From a virus: DNA of 32,840 bases. This document shows, piece by piece, positions 20,299 through 29,673 of the stretch (the stretch's first letter is position 1; every line of letters begins with the position of its first letter). A program made the translations under genes and the position numbers. The DNA lies in the IMG/VR virus record IMGVR_UViG_3300029319_000243, positions 1 to 32,840 of that record. One strand, 5' to 3'. A model generated the notes under the pieces. The model was not told where the DNA came from and searched no databases. It was given only the letters and a program-made list of their open reading frames with translations.

Positions 20299-21351
20299 TT
20301 AAAACTCCTCTTCAATTCTCATACTAACATTGAAAACATCTGGAGCAACTTGGTTCATTTCAAGACTGTCTTGACCAAATCTAGCAAATAGATAATCACT
20401 TTCAGAAGTTGAGGTAGAGTCAGTTGTAAAAATAAAAGGAATCATCCTTCCGTTTACCCTTGACCAAAGATCAGCAACAACTGTATCTGATGAAGTTTGC
20501 TCAACAGAATAATCACTAGGCATAATATCACTACTGGCTAGATATGAAAAACTCATATCGTATGCAATGCGACCATTATAAACATAGTAAGATTGATTAG
20601 CCAGTGTAAATGGAGATTTATTACTAGAGCTTAACCAGTTCCTGCCAAGATTGGTAGCATTTGAGTATCTTTGCCCACCCATTGACTCGTTTACACTAAC
20701 ACTGTCGTAAATTATTGTTCTCTTGACGTTCAAATCTGGGGCAACAGGCATCGTATAATGCTCTCCTACCATTATGCAACCAATTTTTAAATCTGTAGAA
20801 CCATCAAAATCTCCATCTCCAGCAGTATCGTTAGTTTGTCCATTTGTACCCTCAAATTGTATTCCTATGTATCTATTTGTTGTAGCAGTAAATGTAAATA
20901 TAGTTGATCCGTTTGATGTTGGAGTTGCGACATTTGAACTAGATGATGAATCATTAAAATTCACAACTCCGCTTAGTGAAGAGGAAATAGAACCACCAGA
21001 CATATCAGCAGAACTTACATTGCTTTCTGTTGAGCTAGAGGTGATTCGTACCTTTGCCTGTGCATCAGTCATGTTGTGGTTTAAAATAGCTACAAAGTCC
21101 GTTCTAAAACCTCCACCAGTATCGACATTAATTAAAACATGACCATCATCATCACTCGATGTATCAAATTCAACTTGATTCATTGGTCGCATATCAAAAA
21201 GCTCTGCTTCTGATTTTCCAGAGTTAATTGTGTTAATTAAATTTGTTCCAGACATTACATCCGCATTACCATCCTGTGCTGTTCCACTAGCAATCCTGTG
21301 GTTTATATTATCTACAAAAAATTTTGGTGTTCGTATGTTCATGTTTGCCAT
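20299..21351 (-). CDS. Distal tail/baseplate structural protein
   Basis: 350 residues, rich in Ser, Thr, Asn and Gly, beta-type (FRTDFVAILNHNMTDAQAKVRI, TFTATTNRYIGIQFEG), no motif of an enzyme. It is the last gene of the late minus block and starts in a TAATG overlap with the 710-residue protein. Position after tape measure and the large tail protein fits the tail tip or baseplate. No named family. Confidence 0.7.
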   Translation of the reverse strand: MANMNIRTPKFFVDNINHRIASGTAQDGNADVMSGTNLINTINSGKSEAELFDMRPMNQVEFDTSSDDDGHVLINVDTGGGFRTDFVAILNHNMTDAQAKVRITSSSTESNVSSADMSGGSISSSLSGVVNFNDSSSSSNVATPTSNGSTIFTFTATTNRYIGIQFEGTNGQTNDTAGDGDFDGSTDLKIGCIMVGEHYTMPVAPDLNVKRTIIYDSVSVNESMGGQRYSNATNLGRNWLSSSNKSPFTLANQSYYVYNGRIAYDMSFSYLASSDIMPSDYSVEQTSSDTVVADLWSRVNGRMIPFIFTTDSTSTSESDYLFARFGQDSLEMNQVAPDVFNVSMRIEEEF

Positions 21352-23483
21352 TATAATTCCCTTGATTCAATTTTTAATTTACCTACGCTTCTTTGCAAAG
21401 ATGTTATCATAAAATTTAAACCAGACCAGTTAGCAGAGTTATGACCAAATGGTGTATCTGGATACATATCGCTGAAGCTTATTATATCTCCCACTTCCAA
21501 AAAGTAGAAAGATGGATTTACAATCTCACAAGAAACTATAATTTTTACATCTCCAAATATATTAAAGTAATATGTCCAAAAATCATCATTTCTATTAGAA
21601 GTTGCTGTTGTGGGAATGTCATTTTCAGAAGAAGTATCCCCTATGTAAGCCTCTAAACTTACTTCTTGTATATTTTCTTTTTCCTGTATATTGTATTTAT
21701 TTCTAATAGTGTTACCAGAAGATGAGGTTACGTTGGTTATATATCTATCGTTTGTAGGATGTTTCCTGTAAAAAATATTCATTTTTGTCAATAGCTCAGA
21801 AATAGATGTAGGTTTTACTGTAATATTTCTAATATCTCTCTTGGTCAAAGTAGCTGAAGAAGAAATAGAATCTGGTATGTGTATATACTGAGGTGTACCA
21901 TCAGACTTGTATCTAAATATAAAACCACCCTCATATTGTAGTTTTTCCAAAACATTTATTAAATCATCTGGCTCAAGTAACCAGTATCGTATATTCCAAT
22001 CATTTGATCTTGCTTTAACAGCACTGTACCCATCAACTTGACTGCTACTTGTAGGGTCTGTTATGTCGTTACCATTTTTTTGCTTAACACCAGCATATCT
22101 CATAAGAAGATCAAGATGGGTGTCAAGTATTTCTGTTATAGCTGATCCATTCCAAGAATTAACATAGCCATCAGCTCCACAATAAACTTGCAAACCATCT
22201 TTTTCCTCGTTAAACATTTCAGCAGTCATAACAATATCTTTGATTCTAACCCTAACAACAACCTGCAATTCATTTCCAGATGCTATTGTATCATCATGTA
22301 TTCTTATGTATACTCCAATTAAAATATTATCTGGGTGCGAGTCTCCTTCACTATAAGTTTTTGTAATGGTGTGATTGTTTGTAGAGCCGTCAATGTCTGT
22401 ATGGTCTTGATCTATTACTTTTTCAAAGCTACTTCCTATCCCTGTGTAGTCAACAAAAGTTTCAATATCAACAGAGTCTCCAGCATTAAAATTAGCACCA
22501 CTATGTTGTGTTTGAAATTCTATAGCTAGACTTCCTTGACTTAATTTTCCAGTTGGAATGGTAAAAAAATATTGTATATCATTATCTTCTTTATTTATAG
22601 TAACTACGTTATTTCCAGAAGAAGATGCAACAGTTTTTTCGTAACTAGCATAAGTTCCAGTGCTTGTATCGTAAGCATTTGTTTCATTTGACCATTGCCC
22701 ATGAAGATCATTGTGAGCATTTGTTCTATGCTTAAATCCACGCTTGTACAATAAATTTTCTATTCTTGCTACAAAAATAGAACCCCTAGCAGTAGTAGAT
22801 GTTTTTGGAGAATCTAATGGTAAAAAAGTATCTAAAGCATCATCATAAAAAGCAACTTCAGCATTAGAAGATAAGTTAAAATCTCCTGTTATAAACTCGT
22901 GATGTCCACTCCTAACATCGTGAAAAGGAACTGGAAAATAATCCGTACTTGTTAAGTCCGTAACAAATTGAGGAGATGAAAAAGAACTATCTGGATTCTT
23001 TGTATAATTACCATAAGCTATTGGAGCATAAATATTTCTACCAGAAGTAGATTGCGGTATGCTAATAAAATCCCACGGCATTTTTGTTACCATAGAAAGT
23101 TTTATTTTGCTTCCATCAGACGATATATCTGTAAGCCTAAAAGAACCAACTTGTTGCTTTGTTCCAGAGCCAACCTTTATATAAACAGAAACAGTGTGAT
23201 TGATATAACTATTTGATCCACCAAAAAGTTCTCTGCTTACAGGATTTGCACCATATTTAAAATCTGGAATATCAATTGAAATATTTGATGACTGTGCAGT
23301 AGAAGATGCTAAATTGATAGAATGTCGTATGGTAGGTCTATTTAAAATAACTCCATGATAAAAATTTGAAGAATCAACAATGTCTTGAAAGGATAGTCTT
23401 AGAAACCCAGAATTATCATTTTCAAAATCAAATAGCCAATTTTCTACTATATTACCTTGCTTTATTTCGTTTCCAAATGCCAT
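21351..23483 (-). CDS. Large tail tip / baseplate hub-like protein
   Basis: 710 residues. The N-terminal third looks like a tail-associated beta domain (RLSFQDIVDSSNFYHGVILNRPTIRHSINLASS, MPWDFISIPQSTSGRNIYAPIAYGNY). The later part (DLLMRYAGVKQKNGND, LINVLEKLQYEGGFIFRYKSDGTPQYIHIPD, ISFSDMYPDTPFG) resembles hub proteins that close the tail tube. It follows the tape measure gene with a TAATG overlap, the usual distal tail place. Enzymatic motifs not seen. Confidence 0.7.
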   Translation of the reverse strand: MAFGNEIKQGNIVENWLFDFENDNSGFLRLSFQDIVDSSNFYHGVILNRPTIRHSINLASSTAQSSNISIDIPDFKYGANPVSRELFGGSNSYINHTVSVYIKVGSGTKQQVGSFRLTDISSDGSKIKLSMVTKMPWDFISIPQSTSGRNIYAPIAYGNYTKNPDSSFSSPQFVTDLTSTDYFPVPFHDVRSGHHEFITGDFNLSSNAEVAFYDDALDTFLPLDSPKTSTTARGSIFVARIENLLYKRGFKHRTNAHNDLHGQWSNETNAYDTSTGTYASYEKTVASSSGNNVVTINKEDNDIQYFFTIPTGKLSQGSLAIEFQTQHSGANFNAGDSVDIETFVDYTGIGSSFEKVIDQDHTDIDGSTNNHTITKTYSEGDSHPDNILIGVYIRIHDDTIASGNELQVVVRVRIKDIVMTAEMFNEEKDGLQVYCGADGYVNSWNGSAITEILDTHLDLLMRYAGVKQKNGNDITDPTSSSQVDGYSAVKARSNDWNIRYWLLEPDDLINVLEKLQYEGGFIFRYKSDGTPQYIHIPDSISSSATLTKRDIRNITVKPTSISELLTKMNIFYRKHPTNDRYITNVTSSSGNTIRNKYNIQEKENIQEVSLEAYIGDTSSENDIPTTATSNRNDDFWTYYFNIFGDVKIIVSCEIVNPSFYFLEVGDIISFSDMYPDTPFGHNSANWSGLNFMITSLQRSVGKLKIESREL

Positions 23484-25612
23484 TATGCTAAATTCATCCT
23501 TGTTGCTTTTTCGATTGCTGGTATTATGGTATCAACTACAGTTTCATCTACTAATGGTGCTGAAATGTTTACCGTTACACCAGTATTTCCATTTGCATTC
23601 ATTTGATTTAGTGTTTCAACCCCGATAGACTGAACTGCACTTCTTGACATTACAAATTCACCACGCTCCGCCTCTATAATAGTGCCACCTTGAGAATGTC
23701 TTTGACCGCCAACTAAACCACCTGCTTGAAATGTTGGTGGTTGTTCGGATGCTATAGTTGCTAACTGAGCTGAACCCATTGCTCCAACTATAGTAGCTAA
23801 AGGTATATTGGGTAATGCCTCTGCTACTGCACTAGCTGTATCTATAACAACTTGCCCCATGCTCGACATTTTTTTCAACATAAATAATCTTTTTTCTTCA
23901 CTAGCAAACTTTCTATTTAGTTCATGCTCCATATTTGCTCTTTGTTCTGCACTTGCTTGTTGAAATTTTGCAGTGCTTCTCAAGGCATTAAGTTCATTAT
24001 TTTTTCTGGACTCTATACCAGCCTCCATTGCACCTGTCATTGAGTTAAATGAACTTAAAAATAAAGAAGCTCCTTCTAATTGTGCCTGTATTTTTTTCTC
24101 TTGCTCTTCCTTTATAATTCTTACCCTTTCATCTGCAAAAAATTGTTCAGATTCAAGAGTATGCTCATTAGATATTAAAAAAGCATCTTCAAGTTTTTTT
24201 AATTCTGCTAGCTGGAAATCAACAGTTGATCCAAAAATTTTTTTCCTTGCATTTTCAGATGATTGTAAGAGTGCATCTTGCTCTTTTACAAAGTCATCAA
24301 GAACATCTAATCCACTAAATATACCTTCTTCTAGGCTTTTAGAAAAATTTTGATCATCAATAAAATCACCTAAGTCAAACAACTCACTAGGTATTGGAAT
24401 ATCTGGTCGTTCAACATTTGGAAGTGCTGTAGCTTTTTCTTCTGCATCTCTTTGTTTTTTTAAATTATCAATCTTTTCTTTTCTTTTATTCTCAAGGTCT
24501 GTTATTGCTTTTAGTTCTTCTTTAATTTTTTCAATAGAAATTTCTTTTAATCTTATATTTTGCTTTGTAATTTCTACTTGCTTACTAAATCCCTTAAACA
24601 TAGATTCTTCTTGCTCTACTAGCTTATCTTGAAACGTAGCTAAATCTTCTTGAGCTTTTGCTAAATCCTGTGTAAGTTTTTCTTGCCTGCTTACTGGCAT
24701 TATAAAGTCTGATGCATTTTGAATAAGCTCTCTAAGACCTTCATTTACAAAAGATAAATGAAACAAAAATCTACTACCAATAGCACTTGCAAGATTAGAA
24801 AAAGATGCTCCAAGACCATCTATTTTATCTTGAGATGTTAAAACTTCTTCACCAAAAATTTCAATTGTTTCTCTTGCAGATTTCATTGTAGCTTCAAAAA
24901 ATGCTTGTTTTTTCTGAGAATTTGTTAATTCGCTAGCTACTAATTTATTAGCTTTTGCAAATTTTTCATACGCATCTTCTGACTTAACAATAATACCAAT
25001 ATTATCAAGCATTAGTCTCGACTGTCTTCCAATACCAGTAACTAAAGATTCTACAGAGCTTGCTGTGTCTCTACCCAAAGCTCGCCCAAGTCTTTGAGCA
25101 ATATCAAATAATTCAGACATTTCATCAGAATTTTTAGAAACGCCAAGAACTAAAGCGTTGTTTGCTTGCTGTAATAAGTCAAAGTCAGACATAGTGTTGT
25201 TTGTAGCACTTCTAAGTTTTTCTATTGATAGGCTAGCATTATCTGCACCACCAGAAAGATTATTAAAAGCTCTTTGCATAGAATCAAGCTTTGATGCTTC
25301 TACAGTAAATCTTGCTAACTGTCTTACACCTAGACTTAAAGCAAAACTTACCAAAAGCATTTTTGATCTAATTGTAGCAAAGGTATTGTCTAACAGCCTA
25401 CCAGAATTATTTAGCTCAAAAAAACCTTTTTCAGTTCTTTTGGTAGTTCTAGTTAATTTTTCTTGAACATCCCTAACTTTTTTGCCTTCTTTAGCTAAGT
25501 TACTTTGAGATTTAAGAAGAGACTTAGTTGCCTTATCTAAAGAATTAATAGCTTTTTTTAACTCACCTGCCTTAACTGCTTTAAATTCTATTTCTACTCT
25601 ACTTTTTGCCAT
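23483..25612 (-). CDS. Tape measure protein
   Basis: 709 residues, nearly all helical. Starts with long coiled coil (KKAINSLDKATKSLLKSQSNLAKEGKKVRDVQEKL), hydrophobic segments at about 84-100 (KMLLVSFALSLGVRQL) and near the end (VVIDTASAVAEALPNIPLATIVGAMGSAQLATI), and a second coiled coil (290-400). The order after the tail chaperones is the classic one. At about 1.5 angstrom per helical residue the tail would be near 100 nm, so a siphovirus or myovirus of medium tail; no sheath gene is seen, which favours siphovirus. Confidence 0.92.
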   Translation of the reverse strand: MAKSRVEIEFKAVKAGELKKAINSLDKATKSLLKSQSNLAKEGKKVRDVQEKLTRTTKRTEKGFFELNNSGRLLDNTFATIRSKMLLVSFALSLGVRQLARFTVEASKLDSMQRAFNNLSGGADNASLSIEKLRSATNNTMSDFDLLQQANNALVLGVSKNSDEMSELFDIAQRLGRALGRDTASSVESLVTGIGRQSRLMLDNIGIIVKSEDAYEKFAKANKLVASELTNSQKKQAFFEATMKSARETIEIFGEEVLTSQDKIDGLGASFSNLASAIGSRFLFHLSFVNEGLRELIQNASDFIMPVSRQEKLTQDLAKAQEDLATFQDKLVEQEESMFKGFSKQVEITKQNIRLKEISIEKIKEELKAITDLENKRKEKIDNLKKQRDAEEKATALPNVERPDIPIPSELFDLGDFIDDQNFSKSLEEGIFSGLDVLDDFVKEQDALLQSSENARKKIFGSTVDFQLAELKKLEDAFLISNEHTLESEQFFADERVRIIKEEQEKKIQAQLEGASLFLSSFNSMTGAMEAGIESRKNNELNALRSTAKFQQASAEQRANMEHELNRKFASEEKRLFMLKKMSSMGQVVIDTASAVAEALPNIPLATIVGAMGSAQLATIASEQPPTFQAGGLVGGQRHSQGGTIIEAERGEFVMSRSAVQSIGVETLNQMNANGNTGVTVNISAPLVDETVVDTIIPAIEKATRMNLA

Positions 25613-26000
25613 TTTTTAGTGCCTTTGCTTTTTCTCTCTCTATTAAATTACTTAACAGAAAACTTTTTTCGATCCATTTTTTTGGTTGCTCTCCATAGCT
25701 TCCCTTGTAAGGCGATATATTAAATTGCCTAGAATACATAAACCTTGATATGTCTTTTTGAGACTCTTCATTGTAAATAATGTTCTTGCAAGAAAAAAAG
25801 GGCAGTTGAACCATTACTGAACCAGCAACATTCAAGCTTCTGCCCTTTTCCATTTCTTCTTTTGTTTCGCTTATTAAAAGCTCAATTACATCCCAAACAT
25901 CACTATCTGATGTAAATGTTCGAGTTTCATATTTTCCATCGATTAAGATAGGAATTTGAGCCTCGTAGGGGTATTTATGATACATACACCCACTACACAT
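25599..26000 (-). CDS. Tail assembly chaperone, frameshift extension (GT-like)
   Basis: 133 residues if begun at ATG 26000, but the frame is open back past the stop of the upstream gene at 26039 and lies in the -1 frame to it. So it is probably made as a fusion through the GGGGG run at 26044-26048 (15 extra codons before MCSGCMYHKY). It overlaps the tape measure start by 14 bases. Internal Cys residues (MCSGCMYH) may bind metal. This matches lambda gpG/gpGT and similar tail chaperones, which hold tape measure before tube assembly. Confidence 0.78.
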   Translation of the reverse strand: MCSGCMYHKYPYEAQIPILIDGKYETRTFTSDSDVWDVIELLISETKEEMEKGRSLNVAGSVMVQLPFFSCKNIIYNEESQKDISRFMYSRQFNISPYKGSYGEQPKKWIEKSFLLSNLIEREKAKALKNGKK

Positions 26001-26038
26001 TTCATCTAGTAAGAAGTTTGTTTCCAGTGTAAGGGATT

Positions 26039-26293
26039 CTACTCCCCCAAGCGTTGATGCTCCTGCACAGCTAAAGATAGTTCATTTTTTTCAGCCTCAC
26101 TCAAAGACTTAATAAAACTATCATCTGATCCAACAACACCTCTACGAATCCAAGCAGTTCTTGCTTTTGCTAAATTTAGAATACCGACAACTTCATCACC
26201 CTCATATCTCATTTGAGGAATATCGTTGCAGTAGTCAATATCATCAACAGACATTTCTTTTAATTTAACCTCTTTACCTGTAGATAATTTCAT
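26039..26293 (-). CDS. Tail assembly chaperone, short form (G-like)
   Basis: 84 residues (MKLSTGKEVKLKEMSVDDIDYCNDIPQM...), in the standard place between major tail protein and tape measure and of the standard size. It ends RLGE with a run of five G two codons before the TAG, the proposed slip site. The KLSTGKEVKLKEMSVDD start is like other tail chaperones that begin with a short beta hairpin. Confidence 0.8.
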   Translation of the reverse strand: MKLSTGKEVKLKEMSVDDIDYCNDIPQMRYEGDEVVGILNLAKARTAWIRRGVVGSDDSFIKSLSEAEKNELSLAVQEHQRLGE

Positions 26294-26295
26294 AA

Positions 26296-27330
26296 TTAAG
26301 CCTTATCAACTGTTAGTACGCTTTCTGCACCTGTATGAGCTAACGCTTTCATTTCAACATCTAACATCATAATATCACCTTCATTATAAGCAACATTGGT
26401 TAATGCTGATCTAGCTATTGCAAGAGAATAGTTAGATGCTGTTCCTTGAGTTAGGGTGAAAGAGCCTGCTGTATCAACCGTTCCAGCATGAAAATTACTT
26501 AAAATATCTCTTGTAACTGAATCTAATTTAATTGTAGATGATGCAGTTACTGAAGTTTCTGCACCCCTAGCAAAAGATTGAAAACCTCTGTATCCACTAG
26601 CATTAGACACTCCTGTATAAACAACAGGACTATCTATGGTTACACTAAAGCTTTGCATTACTGCCGTAACGCTATTAACTGTTTTTGTACTTGCTGTAGA
26701 AAGAGATATTGGAGTAGCTACAAAACCACTTGCTTCTGCTGGGGTTTGGGCGTTATCCAAAATAGGAGTTAATCCACTTGTTATTGTAGCATCAAACCTA
26801 TATATTCCTCCATCACTCATATCAGCAGATATTACGAAATTACTGCACAAACAACCCCTTAAAACAATATTATAACCATCTGTAGTATCTGGCGATGCTA
26901 AAACAGTTGTAAATGTAGCATTATCAACGCTTGTTACTCCATATTGACCAGTAGCTCCAGTATGATTATAGACAATAGCTAATGGATCAGCGGTGCTATT
27001 CATAATATTTTCTAGCAGTAAATTGTGACCAGCACTATTTGAAAGTACGCCAGAAACAGAAATTTCTATAGCACTATTCTTATTGTCATGGAAAAAATCT
27101 ACCTCTTTTGCAACCCTTCCAGCTCCAGCTCTTACTTCCATCACTTGATTAAGATTAAAAGATGGAAAACTAATTGAATCTACATTTAACTTTAATAGAT
27201 CAGCAGTAATTGCTGGGGCATTTGGGTTCACTTCTCCGCTAGCAAATCCATTTCCATTTACAGCGGTGCTTGCTCCCTCTAAAATAACGTGTGCTTTAAA
27301 ATCTTTAGGTGAAAAAACTGCATTAGCCAT
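26296..27330 (-). CDS. Major tail (tube) protein
   Basis: 344 residues, Ala/Ser/Thr/Val rich and beta-type, starting MANAVFSPKDFKAHVILEG. Tube-like strands at ISFPSFNLNQVMEVRAGAGR and SFSVTIDSPVVYTG. It stands between the tail terminator and the chaperones and stops 2 bases before the chaperone start. Its length, greater than the 200-residue core of tube proteins, leaves room for a decorating Ig-like domain. Starts in TAATG overlap with the small gene upstream. Confidence 0.85.
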   Translation of the reverse strand: MANAVFSPKDFKAHVILEGASTAVNGNGFASGEVNPNAPAITADLLKLNVDSISFPSFNLNQVMEVRAGAGRVAKEVDFFHDNKNSAIEISVSGVLSNSAGHNLLLENIMNSTADPLAIVYNHTGATGQYGVTSVDNATFTTVLASPDTTDGYNIVLRGCLCSNFVISADMSDGGIYRFDATITSGLTPILDNAQTPAEASGFVATPISLSTASTKTVNSVTAVMQSFSVTIDSPVVYTGVSNASGYRGFQSFARGAETSVTASSTIKLDSVTRDILSNFHAGTVDTAGSFTLTQGTASNYSLAIARSALTNVAYNEGDIMMLDVEMKALAHTGAESVLTVDKA

Positions 27331-27494
27331 TATTTACTTCCTTTTACAATTTCTAGTTGATTTTTACAAATTAATGGCATAGAATCAAGTTCAACTGTTT
27401 TACCTTGATTTAATGCAATCCAAGCTTCCATATCTAATCCTTGATAGCTTTGATTAGAAGAAAGTTTTTCTCCTTTTTTTAATTTAACTTTCAT
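27330..27494 (-). CDS. Small protein between tail genes, unknown
   Basis: 54 residues (MKVKLKKGEKLSSNQSYQGLDMEAWIALNQGK...). Strong AGGAG before the ATG and a TAATG overlap with the major tail gene. Its basic start and short fold suggest a tail assembly helper. No family. Confidence 0.65.
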   Translation of the reverse strand: MKVKLKKGEKLSSNQSYQGLDMEAWIALNQGKTVELDSMPLICKNQLEIVKGSK

Positions 27495-27512
27495 ATCCTA
27501 CTCCTTATTACT

Positions 27513-27947
27513 TTAAGATATATTACCTACATAAGAACCTCGCCACTCCCATCTAATAACATTTAGTCCTTCTATGGCTTCTTCGGCTTCTTCTTTTTCA
27601 TTGATTCTCGATGTTTCAAATCTTCCGTTATGAAACACATTACTATTATTGTTAAAAAACAAAGCTTCTATATGTGATACTTGTCGAAATATATGTTCCC
27701 AAGTATCTTTTTTTAACATTTTTTCTTTAAATGTATATGATACATCTAAAATATACTCTCTAGTTTCTGCTGTAGAATTAAACTCCAGCAAATTTGTTCC
27801 AACTGGATTTAGGCGTATAGATTGATTGCCCATATCCTTAAAATTTCCTGTATAAACTGGGATACTACCTGCAAACTCATCATTTAGAAAAGTTCGGATA
27901 GTATCCAAAATCTTTGTTTCCCATATATTGACAAAAGTAATTGGCAT
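27513..27947 (-). CDS. Tail terminator protein
   Basis: 144 residues. IWETKILDTIRTFLNDEFAGSIPVYTG, LNPVGTNLLEF and TREYILDVSYTF give the alpha-beta plan of tail terminators (lambda gpU-like): N-terminal helix, then strands that carry the Y/F-rich sheet. It lies between the connector and the major tail protein in the canonical order. Starts in a TAATG overlap with the connector gene. Confidence 0.72.
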   Translation of the reverse strand: MPITFVNIWETKILDTIRTFLNDEFAGSIPVYTGNFKDMGNQSIRLNPVGTNLLEFNSTAETREYILDVSYTFKEKMLKKDTWEHIFRQVSHIEALFFNNNSNVFHNGRFETSRINEKEEAEEAIEGLNVIRWEWRGSYVGNIS

Positions 27948-28897
27948 TATCTACGAGTCATCCCTATAGAATATGGCATACCTGCATCATTGAGAGATTC
28001 ATTTTTACCATGAAACTCTATTTCCCACTTGTCATTTAATGTAGCTGTATCTGCTGTATCACCTGCAAATCTAATAGTAACCCCACTTGCAAGCGTTTGA
28101 TACTGACCATTTACTGTATCAATGTAGTCAGCATCCTCGCCATTGTTCATTCTTTCTGCTCCAAGTTTATCTGCATCCTTTAACCACACAGAATACTTAG
28201 CAGTTCCTATTGCACCAGCAGTTGTAATCTTCACACCAACCCTGTCGTACACATCGTAGTAATGCCCTCTGGTATCTACAATCCTCAAGTTTCCACTTAC
28301 AGATATTTCTCTAAGAACACCTTGAGAAGAGTCTCCAGATATTTGAAATGATAGCTTAGCACTTCCCTCATTTAGTGCATTTACGTTTGCCTCTGCTTCA
28401 GCAAACAAAGCATCTGCTATTTCAGATGTAGGTTGAGATGCTCTAATAAGAAAAGAAACTGCAAAGAGTGCAGTTGTTCTAACTATCATGTAATCGTAAT
28501 TACCATCTTTGTCTTTAAATTGCTTTCGGGGCAGTTTGCCGTCTAACCTAGAATCAAGGTATTTCTCGGCATTAGATATATAACGTGATCTAAGCGAATC
28601 CCAGTCATCACCAGACTCCATCAACATATCATTGGGATTTGTGGCACTGTTAAAGTAATAAACGGCATCATTTGCATCGTCATAATACCATTCATCGTTG
28701 GCATCTACATCAGATATACCACTTTGCCCTGCCCCTAAATTTTTACCATTAGCAAACAACTGAGTAACTAATCCCACATTATTAGCTTTGTATCTACTGC
28801 CACTATCTACTACAAAACCATATAGAGCAGTTTTTGTGTCAAATTCATCTATTGCTGGGTAAATATCTTTTAAGTCTCTTGTTGTAATGTAAGCCAT
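27947..28897 (-). CDS. Head-tail connector (gp6-like adaptor with extra C-terminal domain)
   Basis: 316 residues. The N-terminal half holds the helical adaptor signature: LKDIYPAIDEFD, DSLRSRYISNAEKYLDSRLDGKLPR, DYMIVRTTALFAVSFLIRAS. The second half is beta-rich (VLREISVSGNLRIVDTRGHYYDVYDRVGVKIT, WEIEFHGKNESLND), unlike the short HK97 gp6. It would bind the portal and pass DNA to the tail. A candidate late promoter (28907-28935) precedes it. Starts the tail cluster. Confidence 0.75.
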   Translation of the reverse strand: MAYITTRDLKDIYPAIDEFDTKTALYGFVVDSGSRYKANNVGLVTQLFANGKNLGAGQSGISDVDANDEWYYDDANDAVYYFNSATNPNDMLMESGDDWDSLRSRYISNAEKYLDSRLDGKLPRKQFKDKDGNYDYMIVRTTALFAVSFLIRASQPTSEIADALFAEAEANVNALNEGSAKLSFQISGDSSQGVLREISVSGNLRIVDTRGHYYDVYDRVGVKITTAGAIGTAKYSVWLKDADKLGAERMNNGEDADYIDTVNGQYQTLASGVTIRFAGDTADTATLNDKWEIEFHGKNESLNDAGMPYSIGMTRR

Positions 28898-28906
28898 AAT
28901 GTTCCT

Positions 28907-28935
28907 AATTTAATTTTGCATTTGATTTGATGCAA
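28907..28935 (-). promoter_or_regulatory. Candidate late promoter for the connector/tail genes
   Basis: On the minus strand TTGCAT (28935-28930), 17-base spacer, TAAATT (28912-28907); the start would be near 28900, 3 bases before the connector ATG. TTGCAT/ATGCAA (28918-28923 and 28930-28935) also forms a 6-bp hairpin. It shares its form with the two promoters at 3059-3106. Confidence 0.42.
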
Positions 28936-28958
28936 TACCAAAGTATGTTTATTTATAA

Positions 28959-29339
28959 TTATTCTCGCAACTCTATGTGGACAAGATCATCAAAACTATT
29001 GTCTTTGGTGTCTCCATCACTATCCCAATCTCCACCAAATCTAACCTTAATGCCAAGTTGTTGAGCTATTCCTCGTATCATTCCGCCCATGTAATAAAAC
29101 GTATCCCGATCTTCCCAATCTATTGGATAAGGTGCTATATCAACAGCCTTTCCTTCCATGTGCTTAGAATACTTTACCTTTGTAGCTCCTTTTGCTAAAA
29201 GCTCTTGCTGGCGTTCAGCAGTACGGAGTCCCTCAATAACTGTTACATCCATCATCTTTATCAACTGCATGAGAATCTTTACCAATCTTGGATCAACACC
29301 TCTGAGCCTTCGCAGACTCCGACTACCGAACTTATACAT
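28959..29339 (-). CDS. Endolysin: M15 peptidase (L-alanyl-D-glutamate/VanY-like)
   Basis: 126 residues, one domain, no cell-wall-binding domain. Metal motifs SKHMEGKAVDIAPYP (His60, Asp67) and DLVHIEL (His121) match the H-D-H zinc triad; VIEGLRTAERQQELLAKG is the substrate-side helix of this family. It would cut the peptide of peptidoglycan at the end of infection. No signal peptide, so a holin is needed; the candidate lies at 30515-30655. AAGGAAAT precedes the ATG. Unusually, it stands in the middle of the structural block. Confidence 0.92.
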   Translation of the reverse strand: MYKFGSRSLRRLRGVDPRLVKILMQLIKMMDVTVIEGLRTAERQQELLAKGATKVKYSKHMEGKAVDIAPYPIDWEDRDTFYYMGGMIRGIAQQLGIKVRFGGDWDSDGDTKDNSFDDLVHIELRE

Positions 29340-29341
29340 AA

Positions 29342-29425
29342 TTATTTCCTTTTCATCCTTTTCATTTTTTTCTTGCCGTTCTTCTTTTTCTTCTTCTTCA
29401 TTTTATGTCCGTAATGATATGGCAT
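29342..29425 (-). CDS. 27-residue very basic peptide
   Basis: MPYHYGHKMKKKKKK..., with 15 Lys or Arg in 27 residues. It starts inside the stop of the upstream gene (TAATG). It is one of several highly basic small proteins at 29.3-30.3 kb and may bind nucleic acid; real existence rests on the coupled start and neighbours. Confidence 0.5.
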   Translation of the reverse strand: MPYHYGHKMKKKKKKNGKKKMKRMKRK

Positions 29426-29673
29426 TATCTTGCTCTCCTTACTTTTCTTCTTACTTTTTTAGAATATCTTGCCCTCTGCTTTCCTTTTGCACTAGCTTTT
29501 CTTTTCTGCCTATTAGTATAGGCTTTTTCACTAGCACTAAGACTTTTTCTTACTGACTTGGGTAAATATCTACCACGTTTTCTTCTTGGTTTTTTTTCAT
29601 CACCTTTTGTGACGTAACCCCATTCCTGCTTTGTCCATTTCTTTAGACTTTTTTGTGTTTTTTTCAAAGCCAT
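29425..29673 (-). CDS. Basic protein, C-terminal half of a split WSARKAQ/SLKKWTK family
   Basis: 82 residues, 35% Lys/Arg. SLKKWTKQEWGYV and GRYLPKSVRKSL are blocks that, as I recall, follow the WSARKAQ block in a family of small phage and virus proteins (DUF5872-like). Here they lie in a separate ORF that begins in the stop of the WSARKAQ ORF (TAATG). The end is very basic (KGKQRARYSKKVRRKVRRAR). A role in packing DNA in the virion or binding RNA is possible. Confidence 0.7.
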   Translation of the reverse strand: MALKKTQKSLKKWTKQEWGYVTKGDEKKPRRKRGRYLPKSVRKSLSASEKAYTNRQKRKASAKGKQRARYSKKVRRKVRRAR

